Assembly: GCA_009774765.1 (NCBI GenBank)
Contig: VSOK01000009.1
Coordinates: 1-64,000 of the forward strand
Length of the DNA stretch: 64,000 nucleotides
Direction: 5' to 3'
DNA from: Bacteroidales bacterium
GTDB lineage: Bacteria > Bacteroidota > Bacteroidia > Bacteroidales > UBA932
Shown: piece after piece, positions 28,126 through 37,613 of the stretch
How positions within the stretch are numbered: the stretch's first letter is position 1
Layout of the letters: every line of letters starts with the position of its first letter
Position numbers and translations under genes: made by a program
The notes under the pieces: model-generated
Database searches by the model: none
Told to the model about the DNA's origin: nothing
Seen by the model: only the letters and a program-made list of their open reading frames with translations

Positions 28126-29517
28126 ATGACATCGGTTTATAGAAAAATAACAGCGGTTGCAGCTGGTGTGATATTCCTTTTCGGGTGTACACCCGAAAAG
28201 GAATATCCTGCACCCGGAGGTAACTGGAACACAGGCGGGTCCGAAGGTGAGATCGATGCCTGGAATCTGACTGACTGGTCTGACAAGCCGTCTGTCGACC
28301 CTATTGTTGTCGGCAGGCATCTGTCAGAGCGCTTTGTCGAAATCCCGAACTCGAATTGGGGGAGCATAGACAAGAGCCCGAGTTCATTTGTCACCTATCC
28401 TGACGTATGCGCATATCTCGGTGCGTTCTGGTATGCTGAAGCGGCTGGAGATACTGATGTTATCCAGCAGCTTGTGGACAAATACAACGATGTCATAACC
28501 GGAGTGTCCAAGCAGGCGAATGGAAATCCTCTTGTCACGGACCTTCTCTGGAGACACGAGTCCAACAGGGTGGACTACTATATCTTCGGAGCCATCGCGC
28601 TTCATATCGCTTCCATAATGGATGACCCTGCCTACAGCGGGGTGACATTCCACGAGACCAAGGAATCATATCTCAAATTCGGTCTCCAGTATGCGGACAG
28701 CCAGTGGGAGTTCTTCGACATAGAAGGGTTCAATTCACGTTTCAACAGTCCGGAGTACAACAAGACCGGCACTCTGTTCAAAATGAGCAAGAGTGACTAT
28801 GACAGATGGAAAAGCTATGCCGACAGGGGCTATTCCTGGCAGACCCGTCTGTGGATTGACGATATGTTCATGATTACGGCTCTTCAGGTGCAGGCATATT
28901 TCGCTTCAGGCAACAAGGTTTATCTTGACCGTGCCGTACACGAGATGCGTCTTTACCTTGATGAACTTCCAGGAGACAAAGGCCTGTACTATCATTCGCC
29001 TTCCGCAAAGTTCTACTGGGCGCGCGGCAACGGCTGGATGGCTGTAGGTATGACGGAAATGCTCCGCATCCTTGCCGGCAGGGATGAATATGCAGAGGAC
29101 CGTAATGTCCTTATGAACAAATACATCTCTATGATGTCATCCCTTCTCAAATACCAGAAGTCGGACGGCCTCTGGGCGCAGCTGGTTGACTATGGAACCA
29201 TGTGGACGGAGACATCAGGTTCTGCCATGTTCGCATACGCCTTTATCCAGGGAGTGGCCAACGGCTGGCTTGATGAGCTGATATACGGTACAGCATCCCG
29301 CAGAGCCTGGAAGCAGCTGAATTCCTACCTGAGACCGAACTATGACATACGCGAGGTCTGCGAAGGTACAGGTGCGCAGAACAGCAAAAGCTGGTATGAA
29401 AACCGTAAGAGGCTTGTCGGAGACACTCACGGACAGGCCGGAATGCTGTGGTGCGCATTTGCTCTCACGGATTTGAAGAAAAAGACCGAACCGGATTCTG
29501 CCGGTTTATCTGAATAA
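28126..29517 (+). CDS. GH105 hydrolase, copy 2, lipoprotein
   Basis: 463-residue paralog of the preceding protein with the same motif order (SWQTRLWIDDMFMITALQ, FYWARGNGWMAVGMTEML, WTETSGSAMFAYAF, RKRLVGDTHGQAGMLWC). Differences: a lipoprotein signal (IFLFGCTPEKEYPAPGG) instead of a plain one, and an insertion of roughly 60 residues before the WIDD motif (around IEGFNSRFNSPEYNKTGT). Different anchoring and a reshaped active-site region suggest a different substrate or location from copy 1. It lies 6 nt after copy 1 and 28 nt before susC. Confidence 0.91.
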   Translation: MTSVYRKITAVAAGVIFLFGCTPEKEYPAPGGNWNTGGSEGEIDAWNLTDWSDKPSVDPIVVGRHLSERFVEIPNSNWGSIDKSPSSFVTYPDVCAYLGAFWYAEAAGDTDVIQQLVDKYNDVITGVSKQANGNPLVTDLLWRHESNRVDYYIFGAIALHIASIMDDPAYSGVTFHETKESYLKFGLQYADSQWEFFDIEGFNSRFNSPEYNKTGTLFKMSKSDYDRWKSYADRGYSWQTRLWIDDMFMITALQVQAYFASGNKVYLDRAVHEMRLYLDELPGDKGLYYHSPSAKFYWARGNGWMAVGMTEMLRILAGRDEYAEDRNVLMNKYISMMSSLLKYQKSDGLWAQLVDYGTMWTETSGSAMFAYAFIQGVANGWLDELIYGTASRRAWKQLNSYLRPNYDIREVCEGTGAQNSKSWYENRKRLVGDTHGQAGMLWCAFALTDLKKKTEPDSAGLSE

Positions 29518-29545
29518 CACTATTTATCACTAAACTAAACATCAA

Positions 29546-32500
29546 ATGAAAGAAATTTGCAGATTTCTGGTGCTTGTAGCAATGTTTGTATCGGTAGGTA
29601 TGAGCACTGTCTTTGCACAGGATGACAGTGCCGGCAAACGTCGTATCACCGGTACTGTGACAGATGAAAATGGTGATCCTCTGATTGGTGCATACGTATA
29701 TATCAAGGGAACATCGGTGGGAACTACCACCAACCTTGACGGTATGTATGTCATAGATATCAACCCGAAGGATCAGCTTACATTCAGCTTTATCGGTTAT
29801 CTTGAAAAGATAGTCGCTCCCAAAGCCAGCAACAACACTTTGAACGTATCCCTTGCTGTCGATGCGCAGATGTTCGAGGAGGCTGTGGTCGTCGCATACG
29901 GTGCGCAGAAACGTCAGGCGGTGGTCAGCTCCCTTTCAACCATCTCTGCGGACAATATCAAGGTAACATCAACAAACGTCGGCGGAAGCCTTCAGGGACA
30001 GCTCCCTGGTCTTATCGCGGTACAGCGTAATTCCGAGCCGGGACGTGACGATGCAGAATTCTGGATCCGTGGTGTCAGCTCATTCAAGGGAGGTACAAGC
30101 CCTCTCGTGCTTGTGGACGGCGTTCCGCGTTCCCTCAGTGACCTTGATGCTGACGAGATCGAGTCGTTCAGCCTTCTCAAAGATGCTGCCGCTACAGCAA
30201 TGTACGGTGCGGAAGGTGCCAACGGTGTGATTCTCGTGACTACAAAACGCGGTCAGATTTCAAAGCCGAAGGTAACTCTCCGTGTGGAGCAGAACATTTC
30301 GGCTCCTATGAGAATTCCTGAGTTCGTATCTTCTGCGGAATATATGGAACTTGCCAACGAGGCTGCCTGGAATGACGGTATGGACAAGAAATATTCAGAC
30401 GAGCTTATTGATCTGTACAGGACCAATGCGGACCCTGATCTCTATCCGAACTCACAGTGGACAGACCTTATCGCAAGGACAATCCACGGCCAGAGATATA
30501 CTCTCAGCTTCCGTGGAGGTGCCGAGAACGCAAAATATTTCGTAACCGGAGGTTACCAGCAGAAGGACGGAGTGTTCAAGAAGAACCCTGAGTCCAAATA
30601 CAACAGCAACTTCTCATTTGACCGTTTCAACCTGCGAAGCAACATTGACCTCAAGGTCACAAAGACTACACAGCTCAGTATAGACCTTGCAGGACAGTAC
30701 ACTATGAGAAGGACGGCCAACCGCAGTCCGGACGATGTGTTCGTGTTTATGCTGCATACTCCTCCTCATCTTTTCCCTATGGTCTACAGCGACGGAAGCG
30801 TGGCTACATACGAGAAGGAGACAGACGGAAACAACCGTAACCCTTATTATATGCTTTACCAGCAGGGTTACAGAAGGGATCACAATACGAAGATCCAGTC
30901 CAAGGTAAGTATCAACCAGGACCTCAAGTTCATAACCTCCGGTCTTAGCGCAAGGGCTTCAGTCGGATTCGACGCTGATATGGGAGTGTCAAAGCTCCGT
31001 AACTACAGCCCGTCGAAATATCACGCTACCGGACGTAATCCTGAAACCGGTGAACTGATTATGAACCAGGTAGTAGCAGGTTCTCCTGACGTTCAGGCGG
31101 TTCAGTTTACCGGCAGCTCCTACAAAAGGACAATCTATATCGAAGCAGCCCTCCAATACAACAATGTGTTTGCCGGAAAGCACGCTGTAGGTGCAATGCT
31201 CCTCTACAACCAGAAAGAGGTACAGAAAGACAACGATGTCTATACTTTCAGAAAACAGGGTATAGTAGGACGTGTTACATACGGATATGACAACCGTTAT
31301 TTCATCGAGGCCAACTTCGGTTATACGGGTAGTGAGACATTTGCCGCAAAGAACCGTTTCGGTTTCTTCCCTGCAGTCGGTGTCAGCTATATACTTTCCA
31401 ATGAAAGCTTCTACCCTGAGGCTCTCAAGAGAGTTCTTAGCGGAGCGAAGATACGTGCTTCCGTGGGACGTACAGGTAATGATGACACAGGTACAAGCCG
31501 TTTCCTTTACAGGGCGACTTTCGCTGAGAACGGTCATACGTTCAACCAGGGAATCGGAAGCAACGGTGCGGTAAACGGCCTTGGAGCAGGTATCTATGAC
31601 AAGCAGTTTGTCAATACGACTCTCGGATGGGAGATCGAGGACAAGAGCAATGTCGGTGTGGACCTCAACTTCTTCGACAGGAGCATCCAGATCCAGGCTG
31701 ACTATTTCTACAATATGCGTTCATCCATCCTTCTCCAGAGAAATACTATTCCGGGATATGCCGGTTTCCACGAGAAGCCTTGGCAGAACTACGGTAAGGT
31801 AATGAACCAGGGAGTCGATGCAAGCATCGATATGTCCAGAAGGTTCGGAGACTGGAAACTGAGCGCACGCGGAACATTCACCTTTGCACGCAACAAGGTG
31901 CTTGAAATCGACGAGCTTACTCCTACTGAGGAATACCAGAGAGTGACAGGAACCCGTATCAACGAGCATCTTGTGTATATAGCTGAGCGTCTCTATACTG
32001 AGGATGACTTCATCGTAACACAGAATTCCAACGGAACTCCTCATTATGAACTTCGTCCCGGTCTGCCTTCAGTGGCCCTCGGTGGTCTTGTCGGCCCTGG
32101 AGATATCAAATATGTGGATATGAACGGTGACGGAATCATAGACTCGAATGACAAGGTCAGGGGAATAGGACATCCTTACAAGACACCTGAAATCAACTAC
32201 GGTTTCGGTCTCAATGCAGAGTGGAAAGGCATATATGCCAGCATCTTCTTCTCCGGAGTCGCGAATACGTCAATCCTTCTTGCAGAAGGCAACAGCACTT
32301 TCTGGCCGTTCAACTGGGGAGCTGAGAAAGGTAATGTCCGTACAGCATTCAGAGACCGCTGGACTACTGAAAATCCGAGTGAGGACGTATTCTCTCCGAG
32401 ACTCCACTTGGGATATGGCAACAGTATAAACAAGGAGCCGAGCACATGGTGGCTCAAATCCGGAAGCTTCCTCCGTCTCAAAAACCTTGAAATCGGATAC

Positions 32501-32683
32501 GTGCTTCAGCCGAAGGCTCTCAAGGTTATCAGATTGAGCGGACTGAGAGTATATATGCTGGCCGAGAACCTTGCTACCATCGACCATATCAAATTCTGGG
32601 ATCCTGAGCAGGGAAACAGAAACAAGGGTGTCAGCTATCCTAACTCCCGTTCTTTCACTTTCGGAGTTGAAGTTAACTTCTAA
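29546..32683 (+). CDS. susC-like: SusC/RagA family TonB-linked outer membrane transporter
   Basis: 1045-residue outer membrane transporter that imports glycan oligomers with its SusD partner. Signal MKEICRFLVLVAMFVSVGMS, then a carboxypeptidase-D-like regulatory domain around residues 30-115 (RITGTVTDENGDPLIGAYVYIKG), then the plug (VVVAYGAQKRQAVVSSLSTI, LQGQLPGLIAV, PLVLVDGVPR, SFSLLKDAAATAMYGAEGANGVILVTTKRG), then the barrel ending in FTFGVEVNF with the usual terminal aromatic residue. It is followed after 14 nt by susD, which confirms a PUL transport pair. Confidence 0.97.
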   Translation: MKEICRFLVLVAMFVSVGMSTVFAQDDSAGKRRITGTVTDENGDPLIGAYVYIKGTSVGTTTNLDGMYVIDINPKDQLTFSFIGYLEKIVAPKASNNTLNVSLAVDAQMFEEAVVVAYGAQKRQAVVSSLSTISADNIKVTSTNVGGSLQGQLPGLIAVQRNSEPGRDDAEFWIRGVSSFKGGTSPLVLVDGVPRSLSDLDADEIESFSLLKDAAATAMYGAEGANGVILVTTKRGQISKPKVTLRVEQNISAPMRIPEFVSSAEYMELANEAAWNDGMDKKYSDELIDLYRTNADPDLYPNSQWTDLIARTIHGQRYTLSFRGGAENAKYFVTGGYQQKDGVFKKNPESKYNSNFSFDRFNLRSNIDLKVTKTTQLSIDLAGQYTMRRTANRSPDDVFVFMLHTPPHLFPMVYSDGSVATYEKETDGNNRNPYYMLYQQGYRRDHNTKIQSKVSINQDLKFITSGLSARASVGFDADMGVSKLRNYSPSKYHATGRNPETGELIMNQVVAGSPDVQAVQFTGSSYKRTIYIEAALQYNNVFAGKHAVGAMLLYNQKEVQKDNDVYTFRKQGIVGRVTYGYDNRYFIEANFGYTGSETFAAKNRFGFFPAVGVSYILSNESFYPEALKRVLSGAKIRASVGRTGNDDTGTSRFLYRATFAENGHTFNQGIGSNGAVNGLGAGIYDKQFVNTTLGWEIEDKSNVGVDLNFFDRSIQIQADYFYNMRSSILLQRNTIPGYAGFHEKPWQNYGKVMNQGVDASIDMSRRFGDWKLSARGTFTFARNKVLEIDELTPTEEYQRVTGTRINEHLVYIAERLYTEDDFIVTQNSNGTPHYELRPGLPSVALGGLVGPGDIKYVDMNGDGIIDSNDKVRGIGHPYKTPEINYGFGLNAEWKGIYASIFFSGVANTSILLAEGNSTFWPFNWGAEKGNVRTAFRDRWTTENPSEDVFSPRLHLGYGNSINKEPSTWWLKSGSFLRLKNLEIGYVLQPKALKVIRLSGLRVYMLAENLATIDHIKFWDPEQGNRNKGVSYPNSRSFTFGVEVNF

Positions 32684-32697
32684 TAAAGGTAAGATAT

Positions 32698-34524
32698 ATG
32701 AAAAAAAATATATTTAAAGCAGTTCTTGCCGGCGCGATGATGGCTTGCACAGTAGTTTCCTGTGACTTCCTTGATGTGTCGGACGAACTCGGAGGTGTTT
32801 CAAGTTTTGACAATATCTTCAACAATGTGGACCGCACCAAAAAATGGTATGGCCAGATATTTACAGACAGACCTGACTACTCCAACGTATGGGGTGCCAA
32901 CAACGGTATGGGCAACGCCTGGACAGGTTTCGCTGATGAAATCTATACCCGTGAGCACAATAAATACGGCAAATATCAGGAGTGGAACTCAAGCAATACC
33001 AACAATTCAAGGTGGACACGTCTGTACGGCTCGATCCGTCAGGCAAACATCTTCCTTGAGATGGCCCATCCTCTTGTAGAGGAGGGAGGTCCTGATGCTC
33101 CACGTATCACTGAAGAGGAGATGAAGCTTTACAAGGCCAATGCAAGGTTTATGCGTGCCATCTATCATTATTATCTTTTTGAAATGTATGGTCCGGTTCC
33201 TATCGTTGACAAATCCTATACGCTTGATGATCTCCCTAATCTTCCGCGTAACTCCGTTGATGAGGTTGTAGCCTGGATTGACAGGGAGCTTGATGAGTGC
33301 AAAGAAGATATGTGGCCTGAGCCTTATACCAACAATGAGCAGATGCGTGGCGTACCTACAAGAGGCGTCGCTATGGCATACCGTGCAAAACTTTGGGTAT
33401 ATGCAGCCAGCCCTCTGTTCAACGGTTCCTGGGCTCCGGGCAATACCGTTGTCAACAAAGACGGCAAAAAGCTTTTCCCTGACGTCAGCGGAAAGGACGC
33501 CAAGATTGACAATGCGGTAAAATACCTCCGCGAATTCCTTGACTATGCCGAGGAGGGCAACCGTTATGCTCTTGTGAATACAGGCAATCCTGACGAGGAC
33601 CTCTACAATCTTTTCCAGGAGTATAACAGCGAAATCATCTGGGCTACCACAACCAGCAGCTGGGGAGGTCTCGGTGAGGAGACATTTGACGGTCACGCTA
33701 CACCTAAGGGAGAGTACAAAGGTCTGAACGGAGTGGATATGCTTCAGGAGCTTGTGGACGATTTCTATTGCGCTGACGGTCTTCCTATAAAGGATGAAAG
33801 CTTCCTTCCTGCTTCCGATGTGTATTCTGAAGACGGCTTCGGCACTAAGGATGGATACAGGGTACACAATATGTATCTTAACCGTGAGCCGCGCTTCTAC
33901 AACAGTGTGGCATTCTCAGGAATGAAATGGCCTTCATCAGGCAAACGTGTGGAATTCTATGCCGGCGGTACTTCAGGAGTGGGTACAGGTGACGGTGAGC
34001 CTAATACAGGATATACCTGCTACAAACGTTATTACAGAAAACTCGGCAACGGAACCGGTCTTGTCAGCAGCAAATACCGTCCGTCAATCATTTTCCGTCT
34101 TGCTGAATTCTATCTTCTCTATGCTGAGATGCTCAACGAGCAGACACAGGGAGCGGATGACAACATCCTCGTGTATGTCAACAAAGTGCGCAGCCGTGCA
34201 GGTATCCGTGACCTTGAGGTGTGCAATCCTGACATCAAAGGAAACTATGCACAGCTCCGTGACGCCATCAGACGTGAAAGCCGTATTGAGCTTTGTACTG
34301 AGGGACAGAGATATTTTGACCTTTGCCGCTGGCTTCTCGGAGTTGAAAAGCTCAACAAGAGCATGACCAGACTCAATACATACAGAGGTGAAGAGGATGG
34401 TTTCTATACACGTATGAACTTCAACCCGAGAGTGTTCAAGGAGAAGAACTACCTCTATCCTATACCTCTTGACGAGATCAAGAGAAGCGAAGGTGGAGTC
34501 CTTGTACAGAACTATGGATGGTAA
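32698..34524 (+). CDS. susD-like: SusD/RagB family surface glycan-binding lipoprotein
   Basis: 608-residue SusD-like lipoprotein forming the lid of the SusC channel. Lipobox at VVSCDFLDVSDELGG. Typical helical TPR core with RWTRLYGSIRQANIFLE, ARFMRAIYHYYLFEMYGPVPIV, GVAMAYRAKLWVYAASPLFNG, and the C-terminal SusD signature RPSIIFRLAEFYLLYAEMLNE, then NKVRSRAGI and RRESRIELCTEGQRYFDLCRW. Ends in YLYPIPLDEIKRSEG, as usual. It directly follows susC and precedes the Big2 lipoprotein by 23 nt. Confidence 0.96.
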   Translation: MKKNIFKAVLAGAMMACTVVSCDFLDVSDELGGVSSFDNIFNNVDRTKKWYGQIFTDRPDYSNVWGANNGMGNAWTGFADEIYTREHNKYGKYQEWNSSNTNNSRWTRLYGSIRQANIFLEMAHPLVEEGGPDAPRITEEEMKLYKANARFMRAIYHYYLFEMYGPVPIVDKSYTLDDLPNLPRNSVDEVVAWIDRELDECKEDMWPEPYTNNEQMRGVPTRGVAMAYRAKLWVYAASPLFNGSWAPGNTVVNKDGKKLFPDVSGKDAKIDNAVKYLREFLDYAEEGNRYALVNTGNPDEDLYNLFQEYNSEIIWATTTSSWGGLGEETFDGHATPKGEYKGLNGVDMLQELVDDFYCADGLPIKDESFLPASDVYSEDGFGTKDGYRVHNMYLNREPRFYNSVAFSGMKWPSSGKRVEFYAGGTSGVGTGDGEPNTGYTCYKRYYRKLGNGTGLVSSKYRPSIIFRLAEFYLLYAEMLNEQTQGADDNILVYVNKVRSRAGIRDLEVCNPDIKGNYAQLRDAIRRESRIELCTEGQRYFDLCRWLLGVEKLNKSMTRLNTYRGEEDGFYTRMNFNPRVFKEKNYLYPIPLDEIKRSEGGVLVQNYGW

Positions 34525-34547
34525 TTCTCTAAATGATTTGAAACGAA

Positions 34548-35903
34548 ATGAAAAAGATAAGTTCTATTATCATAGCCGTGGCTGCAATATTTGCGGTCGG
34601 CTGTAATGACAATATTCCGAAAATCGGGGACTACAACAGTGCCCGTGTAAAGGAAGTTGTGTTTGATGAGGTCCTTACAAACGGGCTTGACCTTGACCTC
34701 GGAGAGCTTTATTCTCTTCCTTCCCATATATCATATCTTCCGGCTGATGCTACCAATACAGCACAGAGATATGACACTTCAGATGATTCTGTCGCAAGCA
34801 TTTCAGAACAGGGCATACTTACAGCCGAGGGTGTCGGCAATGCGACTGTGACCGTATATATAGGTACTGAGGGCGTCTTCGGAGAGTTTGAAGTAAGAGT
34901 TTCAGAGCCTGTTGGCATAGCGATCACAAGCCTGAAATTCAACAGCGAGAGTGCTGAATACGAGTTCTCGGAAGCATCCGTCAATCTGAAACGTATTCTT
35001 CGCGTAGGTTCCGCTTCTCTTACAGAAGAGGCAACTGAGAGGATTGTCTGGACTTCATCTGATGAATCAGTAGCTACAGTGGACCAGTCAGGTCTTGTTA
35101 CGGCAAACAAAGTAGGCAGCGTTACCATTACTGCTGCAGCGGCCGTGTCGGATGTTGAGCCTGCTTCCATTGTCCTGAATTTCTTCAGATGGGTGGAATA
35201 CGAACGTTTCCCTGGAGATTTGGACGGACAGCCTCGTGAGATTATGGGCAGCTCCGCTGCAGAGTGGAATGCTCTCCCTCATACAGACGGAGGATGGGAT
35301 ATGGTTGAATTCGGATGGCTTGAGGATGCAAGTCAGAAGGACAAATGGAAGACCGATGTAGGTGCGCGAAATCCATATAGATATGCTATGCTCGACGGAA
35401 GGAAGATTGAAAACCGTTCTGGAGCCGCAAATAACCTTCCTACAGCTACAAACGGTACTGCGTTCTGCTGGCAGCGTCCTGGAGGAAACAAGCAGTCTCT
35501 TGAGAAAGATGGCATATATATCATCATAGATATGAAGAAGAGCCAGAGAGTACAGTATTTCCGTACTGTCAACATCTCCGATCACGCGGACGACAGAGGT
35601 GTACGTGTTACACGTGTGAGTGAACTTCAGGGAAGCAACGACGGAAGCACCTGGGAGACTATCGCTTCAGGTCTTGAAGGATGGAACCCTCGTGAATTCA
35701 ACGGTGTGACTGAGTATCACCTGGAGTCTCTCAAGGCTACATTTGACAATGACAAGGACTACCGTTATATCAAGTTCATCCTGAAGAAACAGGACCGCTG
35801 CTATGGATATTTCGTTAATCCTTCAGATGCGAATTCAGACCGTGACGGCAATGCTATGCAGGTTGCGGAACTATATATGGGATACAAATCCTACTCTGAA
35901 TAA
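34548..35903 (+). CDS. Big2-repeat lipoprotein with discoidin-like C-terminus, PUL-associated
   Basis: 451-residue lipoprotein (MKKISSIIIAVAAIFAVGC). Two Big2-like domains (YDTSDDSVASISEQGILTAE and WTSSDESVATVDQSGLVTAN) are followed by a C-terminal domain homologous to that of the minus-strand protein at 23588-25147; shared segments include TNGTAFCW/F, IDMKKSQRVQYFRTVNIS, GSNDGSTWETIA and QVAELYMG. Position immediately after susD is the usual place for a surface glycan-binding protein (SusE/F-like), which I infer as its role. It is the last gene before a strong terminator. Confidence 0.82.
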   Translation: MKKISSIIIAVAAIFAVGCNDNIPKIGDYNSARVKEVVFDEVLTNGLDLDLGELYSLPSHISYLPADATNTAQRYDTSDDSVASISEQGILTAEGVGNATVTVYIGTEGVFGEFEVRVSEPVGIAITSLKFNSESAEYEFSEASVNLKRILRVGSASLTEEATERIVWTSSDESVATVDQSGLVTANKVGSVTITAAAAVSDVEPASIVLNFFRWVEYERFPGDLDGQPREIMGSSAAEWNALPHTDGGWDMVEFGWLEDASQKDKWKTDVGARNPYRYAMLDGRKIENRSGAANNLPTATNGTAFCWQRPGGNKQSLEKDGIYIIIDMKKSQRVQYFRTVNISDHADDRGVRVTRVSELQGSNDGSTWETIASGLEGWNPREFNGVTEYHLESLKATFDNDKDYRYIKFILKKQDRCYGYFVNPSDANSDRDGNAMQVAELYMGYKSYSE

Positions 35904-35923
35904 CAGATTTTTTACTCTTTTTC

Positions 35924-35956
35924 AAGGGGCCGACCGTTATGGCCGGCCCCTTTTGT
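35924..35956 (+). terminator. PUL operon terminator
   Basis: GC-rich hairpin with arms GGGGCCG (35926-35932) and CGGCCCC (35944-35950), with two more inner pairs possible, followed by TTTTG. It closes the GH43-to-Big2 operon and marks the boundary to the AT-rich accessory region. Confidence 0.8.
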
Positions 35957-35976
35957 TAATTCTAAAACCACATACT

Positions 35977-36156
35977 ATGAAAACTATAAACTATATTTTT
36001 ATCTGCCTGCTTTCTTTTGTATTTGTTGGCTGTAATAATAATCCGACTGATTTTGAGATATGTGACGGTCTCAAAAGAAGTGAATTCGTACAGAAAGATC
36101 TGTTTGAAATCTGGTTGACTATAGATGAGATTGAAGCTATAAAAGCTATAGAATAA
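35977..36156 (+). CDS. Small lipoprotein, unknown
   Basis: 59 residues from the ATG at 35977. The N-terminus MKTINYIFICLLSFVFVGC is a good lipoprotein signal; the mature part is only 40 residues, acidic and predicted helical toward the end (FEIWLTIDEIEAIKAIE), with one further Cys. No family recognized. It sits just upstream of a propeller lipoprotein gene (31 nt), the same position that NVEAL-type peptide genes occupy beside the other propeller genes, although it lacks the NVEAL motif. It may be a degraded or divergent member of that set. Confidence 0.5.
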   Translation: MKTINYIFICLLSFVFVGCNNNPTDFEICDGLKRSEFVQKDLFEIWLTIDEIEAIKAIE

Positions 36157-36187
36157 TCACTGTTATTTTAAATGGTCTAAGTGAACA

Positions 36188-37315
36188 ATGAAAGGGGTAT
36201 TCAACATTTCAGTATTATTGCTTGGGTTCATTGTGACATCTTGTGTCAATGATCCCAAGCGTCATGACAATGTTCGGGTGATAACAGTGGATATCACCAA
36301 GCAGACGGACATCAGCGAGTTCGTGTCATCCTTTGACGGCTATGTCTGCCTTGAGACCACTGACGATTGCCTTATCAGCGGCATCAAGAAGTTAAAGTCT
36401 GTCGGTGATACCATCTATATTTCAGATGATTCGAAGATAGCGATGTTCAGCCGCAGGGACGGTTACTTTCTTGGCAAGATTCATAAGCATGGCCGGGGAC
36501 CTGGAGAATACATTACATTGACTGATTTTGATGTATTTGACTCCAGATTGTATGTGTTGTCTAATGTAGATCGCGAGATTATTATGTACAATGCCTCCGG
36601 TGATGTTCTGAGAACTATCAATACCGGTGAAGGATTCAGCAACTTGTCGGTGATAGACGAAGACAATATCTGGCTTTATTCTTCTGACAGCAATGACAGT
36701 ATGTACAACTTCATTCTGATTGGTACGGATGCCGATGTGAAAGCAAAGTACGACAAATTTTCCAAGAATCAGAGTTATACAATTGAAGACATTACATTCT
36801 GCGGTTCTGCTTCGGATACGTTGTATGTCTCCCAATATTATGACAACATCGTGTATTCCCTGCATTATGACGGTTATGTTCCGTTATACCGTTTTGATAT
36901 GAACCTCCAGAACACTGTATCTCAGGAGGAACTGTCGGCAACACCTTTAAGTGAACTGCACAAGACTTATAAATATAAGGAATCATTTCGTAGTATAATG
37001 CATATAGACAGAAGCGGTCACACGTTGTTTGCTGAGACCTTGTGCTTTCTTGACGGTCTGGCATTGAAGACCTGTCTTGTCAAAGCCGACATAGAAACCG
37101 GAGTGTCCAATTTTTATATCTGCAGCAATGAAGTTGATGAGCGATTTCCGTTGTTTGACCTATCTAACGTGATAGGGTACGACGGTAAGGTATTGATTTC
37201 ATATCTTACTGCATTCTCAGCTAAAAAATATGGGAAAAAATATAAGATAGGCAATCTCGCTGACATATCCGAATACGATAATCCGGTCATAGTTTTCCAT
37301 ACGCTGAACTATTAG
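36188..37315 (+). CDS. 6-bladed beta-propeller lipoprotein, copy 1
   Basis: 375-residue lipoprotein (signal MKGVFNISVLLLGFIVTSC) of the Bacteroidales 6-bladed propeller group. Repeated blade strands are visible, with the group's GRGPGEYITLTDFDV motif near residue 100 and later VIDEDNIWLYSS and SDTLYVSQYYDNIVYSL. It is a close paralog of the protein at 37979-39103: the C-terminal third, from the LHKTYKYKESFRSIM segment on, is nearly identical, while the N-terminal two thirds differ at many positions. Such propellers are usually cell surface or periplasmic and of unknown ligand. A truncated thioredoxin-like gene follows after 4 nt, in the same order as in the second copy. Confidence 0.82.
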   Translation: MKGVFNISVLLLGFIVTSCVNDPKRHDNVRVITVDITKQTDISEFVSSFDGYVCLETTDDCLISGIKKLKSVGDTIYISDDSKIAMFSRRDGYFLGKIHKHGRGPGEYITLTDFDVFDSRLYVLSNVDREIIMYNASGDVLRTINTGEGFSNLSVIDEDNIWLYSSDSNDSMYNFILIGTDADVKAKYDKFSKNQSYTIEDITFCGSASDTLYVSQYYDNIVYSLHYDGYVPLYRFDMNLQNTVSQEELSATPLSELHKTYKYKESFRSIMHIDRSGHTLFAETLCFLDGLALKTCLVKADIETGVSNFYICSNEVDERFPLFDLSNVIGYDGKVLISYLTAFSAKKYGKKYKIGNLADISEYDNPVIVFHTLNY

Positions 37316-37319
37316 AGTT

Positions 37320-37562
37320 ATGAATAAATCCCTGTTTGGCGTTCTGGTTGTCTTGGCATACGTGTCCGCTTCATACTCAAACAATAACGGTATGAAGGAT
37401 ACTATTGTGACATTCAAGGAAAAGCGTTTCCATAGTTTCCTTCTCGACAAGACCGGGCTTCCGGTCTTCGTAGGCAACCCTACGTGCGGTAAAGACATCA
37501 GAGTGTTTTCCTGCGATGATGGTGTGCAGGGATGGTTAAGACCACGTCAACAAGAGAATTAG
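37320..37562 (+). pseudogene. Remnant of thioredoxin-like lipoprotein (internal deletion)
   Basis: 80-codon frame that aligns to the 193-residue protein at 39107-39688 in two pieces. Codons 1-35 (MNKSLFGVLVVLAYVSAS..MKDTIVTFKEK) match its N-terminus, and codons 36-54 (RFHSFLLDKTGLPVFVGNP) match its residues near 146-165. About 110 codons, including the CxxC active site, are missing and the frame then diverges. The lipobox Cys of the intact copy is Tyr here. A deletion followed by frame loss explains this best; function is probably lost. Confidence 0.75.
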
Positions 37563-37613
37563 CCATTCAAAATGGCAATATTTAATATTATTAACTTTAA
37601 AATTTATCTTATT

